Part shown: piece after piece, positions 18,688 through 28,279 of the stretch
Numbering within the stretch: the first letter of the stretch is position 1
Layout of the letters: each line of letters starts with the position of its first letter
Origin: Microbacterium galbinum
GTDB lineage: Bacteria > Actinomycetota > Actinomycetes > Actinomycetales > Microbacteriaceae
Assembly (NCBI RefSeq): GCF_023101185.1
Contig: NZ_CP078077.1
Location: forward strand, 2,757,630 to 2,821,629
Length of the DNA: 64,000 nucleotides
Direction: 5' to 3'
The notes under the pieces: generated by a model
Database searches by the model: none
Told to the model about the DNA's origin: nothing
The model's input: the letters and a program-made list of their open reading frames with translations, nothing else
Position numbers and translations under genes: made by a program

Positions 18688-20235
18688 ATGACTACTCCGC
18701 GCAGTGAACCGACGATCATCACCTCGTCGTCGGCAGCCGTCGACGCCGACGGTCGTCAGAGATCCTACGAAGTGCGCACGTTCGGCTGCCAGATGAACGT
18801 GCACGATTCCGAGCGTCTCTCCGGCTCATTGGAGAGCGCAGGCTACGTTCGCGCCGCGGCCGGTGACGAAGCCGATGTCGTCATCATCAACACCTGCGCG
18901 GTGCGCGACAACGCGGCGGGGAAGCTCTACGGAACACTCGGCCAGCTCGCAGGCGTCAAGCGCCGCAAGGACGGAATGCAGATCGCGGTCGGCGGATGTC
19001 TCGCGCAGATGGACAAGCAGACCGTGCTCGACAAGGCTCCGTGGGTCGATGTCGTCTTCGGCACGCACAACATGGGCTCGCTGCCGCGTCTCCTCGAGCG
19101 CGCACGCCACAACGGCGATGCCGAACTCGAGATCCTCGAGTCGCTCGAAGTGTTCCCCTCCACGCTCCCGACCAAGCGCGACGCCGCGCACAGCGGCTGG
19201 GTGTCGATCTCGGTGGGCTGCAACAACACCTGCACCTTCTGCATCGTGCCGAGCCTGCGCGGCAAGGAGAAGGACCGGCGTCCCGGCGACATCCTCAACG
19301 AGATCCGACTGCTCGTCGAGGACGGAGCGATCGAGGTCACCCTCCTCGGACAGAACGTCAACTCCTACGGGGTCGAGTTCGGTGATCGTCAGGCGTTCAG
19401 CAAGCTGCTGCGTGCCGCCGGCGAGATCGAAGGGCTCGAGCGCATCCGCTTCACCAGCCCGCATCCCGCCGCGTTCACCGACGATGTGATCGATGCGATG
19501 GCCGAGACGCCCAACGTGATGCCGCAGCTGCACATGCCGCTGCAGTCCGGCAGCGACCGCATCCTCAAGGCCATGCGCCGCTCCTACCGCAGTGAGAAGT
19601 TCCTCGGCATCCTCGATCGGGTGCGCGATCGGATGCCCGACGCGGCCATCACGACCGACATCATCGTCGGTTTCCCCGGCGAGACCGACGAGGATTTCGA
19701 AGACACGATGCGCGTCGTCGAGCTCTCGCGGTTCTCCAGCGCCTTCACGTTCCAGTACTCGATCCGGGAGGGCACCCCTGCCGCGACGATGGAGGATCAG
19801 GTTCCCAAGGCCGTCGTGCAGGAGCGCTACGACCGCCTGCTCGCGTTGCAGGAGCGGATCTCGCTCGAAGAGAACCAGAAGCAGGTCGGTCGGTCCGTCG
19901 AGGTTCTCGTCTCGACGGGCGAGGGGAAGAAGGACGCCGAGACGCATCGGCTCACCGGACGCGCTCAGGACAACCGTCTCGTGCACTTCGAGGTCACACC
20001 GGGCTCCGACCTGCCCCGTCCGGGCGATGTCGTCACCGTGACGATCACCCACGCGGCGCCGTTCCATCTCCTCGCTGATGACCCGACCGGTGCGCCGTTG
20101 CAGATCCGCCGCACGCGTGGAGGCGACGCCTGGGATCGCGCGCAGTCCGAGTCGTGCGCGGTCCCCGCTCCGGTGGGCGACGGCGGTCCGCGGGCCGTGT
20201 CCCTCGGGCTCCCCACCCTGCGTGTCGGAGTGTGA
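18688..20235 (+). CDS. miaB: tRNA-2-methylthio-N6-dimethylallyladenosine synthase
   Basis: 515 residues of a radical-SAM methylthiotransferase acting on i6A37 of tRNA. The N-terminal UPF0004 domain ([34 protein letters not shown]) supplies the auxiliary cluster cysteines, CNNTCTFC (about residue 175) is the radical-SAM motif, and a TRAM domain follows near 395-460. The last 45 residues are an unconserved tail. The gene ends four bases into miaA (GTGA), and its substrate is the product of MiaA, so the pair is coupled by sequence and pathway. Confidence 0.95.
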   Translation: MTTPRSEPTIITSSSAAVDADGRQRSYEVRTFGCQMNVHDSERLSGSLESAGYVRAAAGDEADVVIINTCAVRDNAAGKLYGTLGQLAGVKRRKDGMQIAVGGCLAQMDKQTVLDKAPWVDVVFGTHNMGSLPRLLERARHNGDAELEILESLEVFPSTLPTKRDAAHSGWVSISVGCNNTCTFCIVPSLRGKEKDRRPGDILNEIRLLVEDGAIEVTLLGQNVNSYGVEFGDRQAFSKLLRAAGEIEGLERIRFTSPHPAAFTDDVIDAMAETPNVMPQLHMPLQSGSDRILKAMRRSYRSEKFLGILDRVRDRMPDAAITTDIIVGFPGETDEDFEDTMRVVELSRFSSAFTFQYSIREGTPAATMEDQVPKAVVQERYDRLLALQERISLEENQKQVGRSVEVLVSTGEGKKDAETHRLTGRAQDNRLVHFEVTPGSDLPRPGDVVTVTITHAAPFHLLADDPTGAPLQIRRTRGGDAWDRAQSESCAVPAPVGDGGPRAVSLGLPTLRVGV

Positions 20236-21170
20236 ACGAGTCCGCCGATACTGCGCCCGAGGCGGCGCCGCGTCTCTGGGCGGTTGTCGGCGCGACCGGT
20301 ACGGGCAAGAGCGAACTCGCACTGAACATCGCCGAGGGACTGAGATCACGCGGGAATCCGGCTGAGATCATCAACGTCGACGCGATGCAGCTGTATCGCG
20401 GTATGGACATCGGCACCGCCAAGCTTCCTCTCGATGAACGACGGGGAATTCCGCACCATCTCTTCGACGTCCGCGAGGTCGACGAGGAGGCGGCGGTCGC
20501 CTGGTACCAGCCCGAGGCGAGGGCCGCCGTCCTCGACGTGCAGAGCCGCGGTGGTGACGCGATCCTCGTCGGCGGGTCGGGACTCTACGTCTCGAGCGTC
20601 GTCTTCGACTTCCGGTTCCCGCCTCGTGACGAGTCCGTCCGCGTGCGCCTCGAAGCGGAACTCGCCGAACACGGAGCGGACGCCCTGCTCTCTCGGCTGA
20701 AGGGAGCGGACCCTGCGACGGCGGCGCGTATCGATCCGAAGAACTCCCGCCGCATCGTGCGTGCGCTGGAAGTGCTCGAACAGGGAGCCACCACACACGG
20801 CGCCGCTCTGCCGACCACGCCGACGCTCTGGCAGCGGAGCACGCGCGTGATCGGTGTGCACGTCGAACGCTCCGCACTCGTCGAACGGCTCGACGCCCGC
20901 GTGGAGCGGATGTGGGCCGAGGGGCTTCTCGGAGAGGTGGAGCGGCTCCGCTCTCAGGGACTCGAACGAGGCGTCACGGCCAGCCGCGCGATCGGTTATG
21001 CGCAGGCGCTGGGTCAACTGGACGGTCGTCTCGACCAAGCCGAAGCCATCGCCGAGACCCAGGCCCTCACCCGCCGTTACGCGCGGCGACAGGTGTCGTG
21101 GTTCAAGAGGTACCCCGCGATCGAATGGGTCGAGCATCCGATCGATGTCGCGGCGCTGATCGCCGACTGA
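20232..21170 (+). CDS. miaA: tRNA dimethylallyltransferase
   Basis: 312 residues; transfers dimethylallyl to A37 of tRNAs reading UNN codons. The P-loop [12 protein letters not shown] lies near the N-terminus, followed by [17 protein letters not shown] and RGIPHHLFD, and the C-terminal [13 protein letters not shown]. All are MiaA signatures. The GTG at 20232 was chosen because it overlaps the miaB stop in GTGA and leaves a normal N-terminus; an upstream in-frame start would lie deep inside miaB. Confidence 0.95.
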   Translation: MNESADTAPEAAPRLWAVVGATGTGKSELALNIAEGLRSRGNPAEIINVDAMQLYRGMDIGTAKLPLDERRGIPHHLFDVREVDEEAAVAWYQPEARAAVLDVQSRGGDAILVGGSGLYVSSVVFDFRFPPRDESVRVRLEAELAEHGADALLSRLKGADPATAARIDPKNSRRIVRALEVLEQGATTHGAALPTTPTLWQRSTRVIGVHVERSALVERLDARVERMWAEGLLGEVERLRSQGLERGVTASRAIGYAQALGQLDGRLDQAEAIAETQALTRRYARRQVSWFKRYPAIEWVEHPIDVAALIAD

Positions 21171-21202
21171 CCGATGTCGGTGGTCGCTGGGATCATGACC
21201 AC

Positions 21203-21730
21203 ATGGCGACCCATTTCTACACGGCCTCGAGCCTTGACGGTTTCATCGCGACGGCGGATCACTCCCTCGAATGGCTGCTGAGCCAGGACTTCGACCAGGA
21301 CGGTCCCATGGCCTACCCGGCGTTCGTCGAGGGGATCGGTGCTCTCGCGATGGGCGCATCGACCTACGAGTGGCTGTTGCGCGCGCAGGGCGAAGAACCC
21401 TGGCCCTATACGCAGCCCACCTGGGTGTTCACGCATCGAGAGCTCGCTGTTCCCTCCGGCGCCGACGTGCGTTTCGTCCAGGGAGAGGTCAGCGACGCGC
21501 ACGCCGCGATGCGGCTCGCAGCCGGCGGCGACGACATCTGGGTCGTCGGTGGTGGCGACCTCGCCGGCCAGTTCGCCGACGCCGGTCTGCTCGACGAGGT
21601 GTGGATCCAGTTCGCGCCCGTGACGCTCGGGGCTGGGGCGCCCCTGTTTCCCCGCGCCCTGGAGTTCGAGCTGCTCGACGTGGCTCGTAACCGCGGCTTC
21701 CTCTGCGGTCACTACCGCGTCGTCGGGTAG
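21203..21730 (+). CDS. Dihydrofolate reductase-like (RibD C-terminal domain) protein
   Basis: 175 residues. The N-terminus FYTASSLDGFIATADHSLEWL, LAMGASTYEWLL and the C-terminal VVGGGDLAGQFADAGLLDEV form the NADPH-binding fold shared by DHFR and the RibD reductase domain. Proteins of this size and pattern are usually stand-alone oxidoreductases of unknown substrate, distinct from the true folA at 7448. The start is the ATG at 21203. It lies between miaA and a GNAT gene. Confidence 0.85.
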   Translation: MATHFYTASSLDGFIATADHSLEWLLSQDFDQDGPMAYPAFVEGIGALAMGASTYEWLLRAQGEEPWPYTQPTWVFTHRELAVPSGADVRFVQGEVSDAHAAMRLAAGGDDIWVVGGGDLAGQFADAGLLDEVWIQFAPVTLGAGAPLFPRALEFELLDVARNRGFLCGHYRVVG

Positions 21731-21793
21731 CGCCCGCCCCGGATAGGCTCGTTCTTCGGCGCGATCCGGGAGGCGTCGATGAACAGGAGCACC

Positions 21794-22225
21794 ATGGCGT
21801 GGAACGTGCGGACATTCGAACAGGCCGACACCGATGCGGTCATCGAGCTGTGGACCGAGGCCGGACTCACACGGCCCTGGAACGATCCCCGCCTCGACAT
21901 CGAGCGCAAGCTGCGCGTGCAACCCGAGCTGTTCCTCGTCGCGACGGACCCGGAAGGTGTGACGGTCCTCGGTTCGGTCATGGCCGGGTACGACGGCCAT
22001 CGCGGATGGCTCTACTACCTCGCCACAGCGGCTTCCCATCGCGGCCGCGGCGTCGCGCGTGAACTGGTCGCCGAGGCGGAACGGCTGCTGCTGGCGCTCG
22101 GATGCCCGAAAGTGCAGCTCATGGTCCGCGAGGGCAACGAAGGGGTGCTGGGCTTCTACGATGCGCTCGGATACGAGCGGTTCGCGGTGGCGAACACCGG
22201 CAAGCGGCTCATCGCCGACGCATAG
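21794..22225 (+). CDS. GNAT family N-acetyltransferase (YpeA-like)
   Basis: 143 residues with the GNAT fold: the acetyl-CoA loop is AASHRGRGVARELVAEAE (R/Q-x-x-G-x-G/A present), followed by KVQLMVREGNEGVLGFYDALGYE. The N-terminus VRTFEQADTDAVIELWTEAGLTRPWNDP is very like the YpeA group. AGGAGC lies three bases before the ATG at 21794, so I prefer it to the in-frame ATG at 21779. The substrate is unknown. Confidence 0.87.
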   Translation: MAWNVRTFEQADTDAVIELWTEAGLTRPWNDPRLDIERKLRVQPELFLVATDPEGVTVLGSVMAGYDGHRGWLYYLATAASHRGRGVARELVAEAERLLLALGCPKVQLMVREGNEGVLGFYDALGYERFAVANTGKRLIADA

Positions 22226-22235
22226 CCGAGATCCC

Positions 22236-22241
22236 TAGACT
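22236..22241 (+). promoter_or_regulatory. -10 element TAGACT for leaderless dapF
   Basis: TAGACT followed by GG, six bases before the ATG at 22248. It begins 11 bases after the stop of the GNAT gene. Confidence 0.65.
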
Positions 22242-22247
22242 GGGAGC

Positions 22248-23120
22248 ATGGTCGCATTCACCAAGGGTCACGGCACGGGCAACGATTTCGTCATCATCGC
22301 CGACCCCGACGGTGCTCTCGACCTCACCGCCGATCAGGTCGCGGCACTCTGCGATCGTAACTTCGGTATCGGCGCCGACGGTGTGCTGCGAGTCGTCCGC
22401 TCCGCCGCGATCGCCGACGGTGCTGCAGCGCTGGCCGAGGAGCCGGATGCCGAGTGGTTCATGGACTACCGAAACGCCGACGGTTCGATCGCCGAGATGT
22501 GCGGCAACGGCATCCGTGTCTTCGCGCACTACCTCCTGTGGGCGGGACTCGCCGTCATCGAGTCGGGGTCGACGCTCCCGATCGGAACCCGCGCCGGGGT
22601 GCGCGACGTGACCCGCAGCGAGAACGGGTACCAGGTCGACCTCGGCCGCTGGCGTCTCGACGGCGACGATCCGCTGGTGACCGCCAGCGGGCTCGCGGTC
22701 ACCCGACCCGGTCTGGGAATCGACGTGGGAAATCCGCACGTCGTCGTGGCCGTCGCGAGCGAGGCGGAACTGGCTTCTCTCGACCTCCACCGACCTCCGC
22801 TCCTCGATCCGCTCCCGCCCGCCGGTGCCAACGTGGAGTTCGTCGTGCCGGGCGAACCCCTGGTGCGCGACGGCATCGGCCATGTGCGCATGCGGGTGTT
22901 CGAGCGCGGGGTGGGCGAGACTCTCAGCTGTGGAACGGGCGTGGCCGCCACGGCTCTCGCCGTTCGTCACTGGGCGGGGGAGCAGGCACCCGACAACTGG
23001 CGTGTCGAGGTTCCCGGCGGAACGCTCGGAGTGCGGATGTTCGCCGCCGAGGACGGAGAGCACGTCGCTCTCGCCGGTCCCGCCCAACTCGCCTTCCACG
23101 GCGAGATCGAGCTCGCCTGA
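22248..23120 (+). CDS. dapF: Diaminopimelate epimerase
   Basis: 290 residues; interconverts LL- and meso-diaminopimelate for peptidoglycan and lysine. The two catalytic cysteines are in [16 protein letters not shown] (about residue 85) and [16 protein letters not shown] (about 225). The N-terminal [14 protein letters not shown] and the GNPHVVV motif complete the signature. The start sits directly behind a -10 element. It converges with a methyltransferase gene 32 bases away; no terminator is evident in that gap. Confidence 0.96.
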   Translation: MVAFTKGHGTGNDFVIIADPDGALDLTADQVAALCDRNFGIGADGVLRVVRSAAIADGAAALAEEPDAEWFMDYRNADGSIAEMCGNGIRVFAHYLLWAGLAVIESGSTLPIGTRAGVRDVTRSENGYQVDLGRWRLDGDDPLVTASGLAVTRPGLGIDVGNPHVVVAVASEAELASLDLHRPPLLDPLPPAGANVEFVVPGEPLVRDGIGHVRMRVFERGVGETLSCGTGVAATALAVRHWAGEQAPDNWRVEVPGGTLGVRMFAAEDGEHVALAGPAQLAFHGEIELA

Positions 23121-23152
23121 GCTCAGCGCCCCGCCCGCGGGTCGCCGACGCC

Positions 23153-23794
23153 TCAGGCGATCGTGATGGGCTCGGTCGGGGGAGTCCCGTGCTTGCGCAC
23201 CTTGAGTACGCGGTAGCCCTTGCTGGTCGCGGTGCGATAGACCGTGAAGCCGGGGTGGAACGTCGAACCGATCCAGCGCTGGAGGGAGTCGGCGCCGAGG
23301 TTTCGCTGCACGACCAGCCAGGCGTCACTGCGCTCGTCGAGGCGCGGAATCCACTTCTCGAGCAGATCGTGCAGAACGTTCTTGCCCACGCGGATCGGCG
23401 GGTTCGAGCGGATCGTCCGGAAGGTCACATCGGCGGGAACATCCTCGGGCAACGAGGCGTTGACATTGGTGAGCCCGAGAGCTGCCGCGTTGCGGCGGAC
23501 GAGATCGAGGGCACGCTCGTTCACATCCACGGCCCAGACCTTCGCATGGGGCGCGGCGAGTGCCATCGATAGCGTGATGGGACCCCAGCCGCTGCCGAGG
23601 TCGAGAAGATTGCCCCCCGGAGGAACGGGAGGCATGTTGGCGAGAAGCACTGACGTACCGGCGTCCAGGCGATCCGGGCTGAAGACACCGCCGGCGGTGG
23701 TGAGTTCGAGCTCGCGGCCTGCGAGCGTCACACGGATCGTTCGCAGGTTCTCAGGACTGGCCGGGGCCGCAGTGAAGTAGTGATCGGACCCCAT
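23153..23794 (-). CDS. Class I SAM-dependent methyltransferase, RsmC/RlmG-like
   Basis: 213 residues. The SAM-binding motif I is NLLDLGSGWGPITLSMA (about 75-90) and the catalytic loop SNPPIRVGK is the NPPxR/H type of guanine-N2 rRNA methyltransferases such as RsmC. The start at 23794 (MGSDHYFTA) is preferred over a longer frame, which has unrelated low-complexity sequence. The exact rRNA target is not determinable. It is divergent from hflX. Confidence 0.85.
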   Translation of the reverse strand: MGSDHYFTAAPASPENLRTIRVTLAGRELELTTAGGVFSPDRLDAGTSVLLANMPPVPPGGNLLDLGSGWGPITLSMALAAPHAKVWAVDVNERALDLVRRNAAALGLTNVNASLPEDVPADVTFRTIRSNPPIRVGKNVLHDLLEKWIPRLDERSDAWLVVQRNLGADSLQRWIGSTFHPGFTVYRTATSKGYRVLKVRKHGTPPTEPITIA

Positions 23795-23862
23795 ACGGTG
23801 AGCGTACCGGAGAGCGCGGGCTAAGGTTAAGGCTCGAAACGAAAGCAAGAGATCAGGGACGG

Positions 23863-25368
23863 ATGACGGAAACCACCACACAGCACGAAGACGGCGATGC
23901 ACTCGATCGTGTGCTCGCTCATGCCGAGAGTCGCTCGGAAGTCCGCGTGTTCGGAGCAGCACAGGCGCTGCAGGACCGGTCGACGGCGGCGCACGCCGCA
24001 TCGGACGGTGACCAGTGGGACCTGGAGGATCGTCATGCGCTTCGTCGCGTCGGCGGCCTCTCGACCGAACTCGAAGACGTCACCGAGGTCGAGTACCGGC
24101 AGCTCCGACTTGAGAACGTCGTGCTCGTCGGGGTCTACCCGCAGGGCGCGCAGACCGACGCCGAGAACTCCCTCCGCGAACTCGCGGCCCTTGCCGAGAC
24201 CGCGGGCGCCGTCGTGCTCGATGGTGTTCTGCAGCGTCGGCCCCACCCCGACGCCGCCACCTACCTCGGTCGCGGAAAGGCCCAGGAACTCAAGGACATC
24301 GTGGCCGCTGTCGGTGCGGACACGGTCATCGCCGACACGGAGCTGGCGCCGAGCCAGCGCCGTGCGCTCGAGGACGTCGTGAAGGTCAAGGTCATCGATC
24401 GCACGACCGTGATCCTCGACATCTTCAGCCAGCACGCCAAGAGTCGTGAGGGCAAGGCGCAGGTCGAACTCGCCCAGCTCGAGTACCTCCTGCCGCGTCT
24501 GCGCGGCTGGGGTGACTCGATGAGCCGCCAGGCGGGTGGACAGGTCGGTGCCGGTGGCGCCGGAATGGGCTCGCGCGGCCCGGGTGAGACCAAGATCGAG
24601 CTCGACCGCCGACGCATCCGCACGAAGATGGCGCTTCTGCGTCGTCAGATCCGCGACTTCGGTCCGGCTCGCGAGGCGAAGCGCGCGGAGCGCAAGCGCA
24701 ACACGATCCCCTCCGTGGCGATCGCCGGGTACACGAACGCGGGCAAGTCGAGCTTGCTCAACGCTCTGACGAGCGCCGGCGTGCTCGTCGAGAACGCCCT
24801 GTTCGCGACGCTGGATGCGACCGTCCGCCGCTCCGAGACCGCTGACGGACGCGTGTTCACGCTGACCGACACGGTCGGGTTCGTCCGCAACCTGCCGCAT
24901 CAGCTCGTCGAGGCTTTCCGGTCGACGCTCGAGGAGGTCGGTGACGCCGACGTCGTGCTCCACGTTGTCGACGGCTCCCACCCCGATCCGGCCGGTCAGT
25001 TGCAGACCGTTCGCGATGTGATGGGCGACGTCGGTGTGCGCGACATGCCCGAGCTCGTCGTCTTCAACAAGGCCGACCTGATCGATGACGACGAACGACT
25101 CGTGCTGCGCGGTCTCGAGCCGAAGGCGCACTTCGTGTCGTCGCGCTCGGGGGAGGGCATCGCCGAGCTTCGTGCCGCGATCGAAGACGCGCTCCCGAAG
25201 CCGGCCGTCGAGGTGCACGCCGTGGTTCCGTACGATCGGGGCGACCTGGTCGCCGCGATCCATGAGACCGGGATGCTGTTGGCCGTCGACCATCGCGAAG
25301 ACGGCACCGCGGTCCACGCTCGGGTGTCGGAGCGGCTCGCCGCCGATCTCGCGCCCTACGCGAGCTGA
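23863..25368 (+). CDS. hflX: GTPase HflX
   Basis: 501 residues; ribosome-associated GTPase that splits stalled ribosomes. The N-terminal HflX domain (about 85-230) contains HPDAATYLGRGKAQEL and the glycine-rich GGAGMGSRGPGETKIELDRR linker, and the G domain has G1 GYTNAGKSSLLNAL, the switch TLDATVR, G3 DTVGFVRNLP and G4 NKAD. A variable N-terminus of about 80 residues precedes it. The miaB-miaA-dapF-hflX order is typical of actinobacteria. Confidence 0.95.
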   Translation: MTETTTQHEDGDALDRVLAHAESRSEVRVFGAAQALQDRSTAAHAASDGDQWDLEDRHALRRVGGLSTELEDVTEVEYRQLRLENVVLVGVYPQGAQTDAENSLRELAALAETAGAVVLDGVLQRRPHPDAATYLGRGKAQELKDIVAAVGADTVIADTELAPSQRRALEDVVKVKVIDRTTVILDIFSQHAKSREGKAQVELAQLEYLLPRLRGWGDSMSRQAGGQVGAGGAGMGSRGPGETKIELDRRRIRTKMALLRRQIRDFGPAREAKRAERKRNTIPSVAIAGYTNAGKSSLLNALTSAGVLVENALFATLDATVRRSETADGRVFTLTDTVGFVRNLPHQLVEAFRSTLEEVGDADVVLHVVDGSHPDPAGQLQTVRDVMGDVGVRDMPELVVFNKADLIDDDERLVLRGLEPKAHFVSSRSGEGIAELRAAIEDALPKPAVEVHAVVPYDRGDLVAAIHETGMLLAVDHREDGTAVHARVSERLAADLAPYAS

Positions 25369-25383
25369 GACCGACCGCAGCGG

Positions 25384-26049
25384 TCAGGAGGCGATGAACC
25401 GCCCCTCGACCGTGGCGGAGACGACGATCTCCTCCGGTTCGTACTCCATTCCGGGTGAGGCGTCTGCCATCGCGAAAGCCGCCCCGCGCGCCTTCAGCAT
25501 GGGTGCCGCGGGCTGCGCCTCGCGATTCGAGATGAGTCCGACATCGGCGATCTCGACGGGCGTGACCGAATCGCGTCCGAGGGCGCCGGCGTAGGCCTCG
25601 GCGCGGGTGACGGCGACACCGACGGCCGCGGCGGCGACCTCGCGCTCGATGCGAGCCCGCGTCTCGGGCGTGAGGTGCCAGTTCACCCAGCCGACCTCGA
25701 CGCCGTCCCAGGCGGAGATGTCGGACACCCAGATCGACAACTCGGATGCTTCGGTGAACGTCGCTGTGAAGTCGATGCTCGCGTAGTACACCGGAGCGAG
25801 TCGCTTGCCCTCGTTGTTCCATGGCCTCTCGGCGCGCACCGAGAGGCGCTTGCTCGACCAGTCGACGACTGTCTGAGCGTCGCTGCGCTCGGTGATGCTC
25901 GCGCGCAGAGGTTCGGCGAGACGCATGACGGTGTCGACGACCGCCGCCCGCTCGGGGCCCTCGGAGCGGACGGTGACGCGGATGGTGGCGCGCTCCGGCG
26001 CGACGCGCGCCTCGTGCTCGCCGCGGACGGTGACGGTGACATCGCTCAT
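25384..26049 (-). CDS. SIMPL domain-containing protein (DUF541)
   Basis: 221 residues. The start VTVTVRGEHEARVAPERATIRVTVRSEG is the typical first strand of SIMPL proteins, and the later VTRAEAYAGALG plus MEYEPEEIVVSATVEGRF close the domain. There is no signal peptide, so it is predicted cytoplasmic, unlike many SIMPL proteins. Function is unknown. It converges with hflX. Confidence 0.82.
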   Translation of the reverse strand: MSDVTVTVRGEHEARVAPERATIRVTVRSEGPERAAVVDTVMRLAEPLRASITERSDAQTVVDWSSKRLSVRAERPWNNEGKRLAPVYYASIDFTATFTEASELSIWVSDISAWDGVEVGWVNWHLTPETRARIEREVAAAAVGVAVTRAEAYAGALGRDSVTPVEIADVGLISNREAQPAAPMLKARGAAFAMADASPGMEYEPEEIVVSATVEGRFIAS

Positions 26050-26133
26050 GGGGCCGACTCTACGCCAGGCACCTGACGCACGGATGACGGCGACTGCTCA
26101 GCGCCGGGAATGGCAGGTGCGCAGGATCCGTTG

Positions 26134-26139
26134 TATCCT
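26134..26139 (+). promoter_or_regulatory. Probable -10 element of ssrA
   Basis: TATCCT lies about 73 bases before the mature tmRNA 5' end, so a leader would be removed by RNase P. The stretch 26050-26212 holds nothing else recognisable. Confidence 0.4.
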
Positions 26140-26212
26140 GTGAAGCTGGGTGCCACGGCATCCGGATGAAAACTCCACAGTGCGACAGCGGCTCCTTCGA
26201 GAGAAGGACCAC

Positions 26213-26582
26213 GGGGCTGATCGGTTTCGACAGCGCCTGTGAATCCACGAGAAGCGGGCCGAGGATGCAGAGTTATCTCGTAAACGCTCTCTGCAAAACA
26301 ATAGTTGCCGAAACCAAGCGCAACGACTTCGCCCTCGCTGCATAAGCGAGCCCGATAGTCCGTCAGGCCGTATGTGATTCCGATACGGATCCTGGCGTCA
26401 TCTAGGAATCTTGCTGCGTGGTGGCGTCTGGACGCCACGTGGGACTCTTCCCAGGCTGGGCTCGTCGACTTAGGTGTCTGTGACAAAGGTCGGAGCCGAG
26501 CAGAACGTCTTCACAGACTGCGCCCGGAGAAGGCGTGGAGACTCAGCGTTGGACGGGGGTTCGATTCCCCCCAGCTCCACCA
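26213..26582 (+). ncRNA. ssrA: Transfer-messenger RNA (tmRNA)
   Basis: One-piece tmRNA of about 370 bases that rescues stalled ribosomes. The 5' end GGGGCTGA pairs with the 3' end CAGCTCC before an encoded ACCA. The tRNA-like 5' part continues as the conserved GATCGGTTTCGAC, and the 3' part ends with the T-arm GGGGGTTCGATTCCCCC. The tag frame is at 26307-26345. Pseudoknot stems are visible between but I did not pair them all. A strong terminator follows 19 bases later. Confidence 0.95.
26307..26345 (+). other. tmRNA proteolysis-tag reading frame
   Basis: GCC GAA ACC ... GCT GCA TAA encodes AETKRNDFALAA and a stop. The ending ALAA is the degradation signal recognised by Clp proteases. The resume codon is taken as the GCC at 26307 by analogy with actinobacterial tags of the A-x-TKRxDFALAA type. 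Confidence 0.9.
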
Positions 26583-26600
26583 GGTCGCTGTCGCGAAGGA

Positions 26601-26648
26601 GAAGGCCCTCGGGTTCCCACCATGTGTGGGAGCCCGAGGGCCTTCTTT
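26601..26648 (+). terminator. Strong terminator after ssrA
   Basis: A 13-bp perfect stem (26601-26613 with 26633-26645) continues inward with CCCAC/GTGGG and is followed by TTT. It ends the tmRNA transcript. Confidence 0.92.
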
Positions 26649-26662
26649 GTGGGCGACGGCGG

Positions 26663-26809
26663 TTACTTCTCCGCCGACACGTCGTCACCGTGCGTCGGCG
26701 GTACCGTGGGCGGCTCGCCCTTGGCATCTTCTGCGCCGAGGTTGTCGTTCTCCTCGGGGCCCGGGGACTGTTCCGTGCTGATGTCGTTGCGATCGCTGTC
26801 TGCGTTCAT
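26663..26809 (-). CDS. Small acidic protein of unknown function
   Basis: 48 residues, beginning MNADSDRNDISTEQSPG and ending HGDDVSAEK; about a quarter of the residues are Asp or Glu, with several Pro and no hydrophobic core, so it is probably disordered. GAAGGTGA stands six bases before the ATG at 26809. The next minus-strand gene, 45 bases upstream, is also tiny and proline-rich, and the two may form an operon. No family recognised. Confidence 0.6.
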   Translation of the reverse strand: MNADSDRNDISTEQSPGPEENDNLGAEDAKGEPPTVPPTHGDDVSAEK

Positions 26810-26854
26810 GGCGTCACCTTCTTTCTCGGTCGGATGGGGGAGTGATGCGGCGCT

Positions 26855-27025
26855 CTAGAGCGGGATCGTCGGTTCCTGCGGGTTCGGCGCCAACGGCTCG
26901 TCCGGGTTCGGCGCGAGCGGTTCGTCCGGAACGGGTGCGAGAGGCTCGCCCGGGGTGGGATCGAGCGGCTCGGGCCTGGTGGGCTGCTCGCCCGGTGCGA
27001 GCGGAGTGGAGAACGGGTCGGACAT
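26855..27025 (-). CDS. Proline-rich octapeptide-repeat small protein
   Basis: 56 residues. After MSDPFSTPLAPGEQPTRP the sequence is four imperfect eight-residue units: GEPLAPVP, DEPLAPNP, DEPLAPNP and QEPTIPL. It has no membrane helix or signal peptide and should be an extended, acidic, proline-rich peptide. AAGGAGC six bases before the ATG at 27025 makes translation likely. It is divergent from the HerA-like ATPase gene. No known family recognised; a binding-linker role is inference. Confidence 0.65.
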   Translation of the reverse strand: MSDPFSTPLAPGEQPTRPEPLDPTPGEPLAPVPDEPLAPNPDEPLAPNPQEPTIPL

Positions 27026-27187
27026 GTGCGCTCCTTCCGCGGCGCGATCTGCGTCGCTGGTCCTGAGCGAACCACGCACAGCCATCTCTGTCTGCTCCCT
27101 TGCCCTTTTCGCGCGGATGTGATGCCGTGCAGGCCTTCCGCACGAGGGGTCCATGGTGCACTCTGGGAGCGACCGAGAGGGGCAGTC

Positions 27188-28267
27188 ATGGGAGAGTTCG
27201 TCATCGGAGCGACGATCGAGGGTGCCGAGCCGGTGCAGCTCGACCCACGACGATTCAACCGGCACACCTTCTGGTGCGGCCAGAGCGGCAGCGGCAAGAC
27301 GTACGCGCTGGGCGTGGTGCTCGAGCAGCTGCTCCTGCACACGGAGCTCCCCGTGCTGGTCTTCGATCCCAACGCGGATTTCGTGCGGTTGCGTGAGATC
27401 CGCCCCGGCACCGATGACGCAGCGGCGCGCCGACTGGGCGATCTCGATGTCCGTGTGTTCCGCTCCGGCCGTGCGGAGGGCGAGCGCCTACGGGTGCGCT
27501 ACGTGGACCTCTCGCCGGCGGCCAAGGCCGCTGTGCTGCGCATCGATCCGATCGCGGATGCCGAGGAGTACAACGCGCTGCTGCACACGCAGGTGTCGTC
27601 CGGGCAGTTCGATTCGGCGGAGATGATCCGCGGCCTCCGCGAGAGCGGGGAGGCGGTGAAGGTGCGACTCGCGAATCGCATGGAGAACCTCCAAGTGCTC
27701 GAGTGGGAGCTGTGGTCGCGTGGTGCGGCATCCGTCGTCGACGTGATCAGCGAGCGCCCGAGGGCGACGGTCCTCGACCTCGGAGGCTTCGATCATCCGG
27801 CCGAACCCGGCGTCGCCGCCCTGGCCGTTCTGGAGGATCTCTGGGCGCGTCGGGAAGAGCGCCGACCGCTGCTGATAGTGATCGACGAGGCTCATAACCT
27901 CTGCGTTCCGGAGCCGACGACGGCCGTGGAACGGGAGTTGACGGCACGCCTCGTGCAGATCGCCGCGGAGGGGCGGAAGTTCGGGCTGTGGCTCTTCCTG
28001 TCGACACAGCGCCCCACGAAGATCCACCCGAACGTGCTGTCGCAGTGCGACAACCTCGGGCTGATGCGCGTCAACGCTCCACGCGATCTCGCCGAACTCG
28101 CCGAAGTGTTCGGGTTCGCCTCGGAGGACGCCATCCGTCGTGCGCAGACCTTCGCGCAGGGTCAGGCGCTGTTCGCCGGCGGTTTCATCGCCGAGCCGAC
28201 GTTCGTGCAGATGGGAGCGCGTCTCACCGAGGAGGCGGGCGGCGACGTCCGTGTACCGATCGCGTAA
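27188..28267 (+). CDS. HerA-like / DUF87 P-loop ATPase
   Basis: 359 residues. Walker A is WCGQSGSGKTYALG (about 33-42), Walker B LLIVIDEAHNL (about 230) and the sensor/arginine region FLSTQRPTKIHPNVLSQCDN (about 275-295). This is the HerA-FtsK ATPase arrangement with a short N-terminal beta segment and no membrane helices. HerA proteins usually pump DNA with the nuclease NurA or with a defence effector; no such partner is adjacent. GAGGGG precedes the ATG at 27188. The job is unknown. Confidence 0.85.
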   Translation: MGEFVIGATIEGAEPVQLDPRRFNRHTFWCGQSGSGKTYALGVVLEQLLLHTELPVLVFDPNADFVRLREIRPGTDDAAARRLGDLDVRVFRSGRAEGERLRVRYVDLSPAAKAAVLRIDPIADAEEYNALLHTQVSSGQFDSAEMIRGLRESGEAVKVRLANRMENLQVLEWELWSRGAASVVDVISERPRATVLDLGGFDHPAEPGVAALAVLEDLWARREERRPLLIVIDEAHNLCVPEPTTAVERELTARLVQIAAEGRKFGLWLFLSTQRPTKIHPNVLSQCDNLGLMRVNAPRDLAELAEVFGFASEDAIRRAQTFAQGQALFAGGFIAEPTFVQMGARLTEEAGGDVRVPIA

Positions 28268-28279
28268 GCTTCGACGGGC

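Noticed and set aside
23121-23152. Bidirectional terminator between dapF and the methyltransferase gene
   Set aside because: The gap is GC-rich but no stem of convincing length forms.
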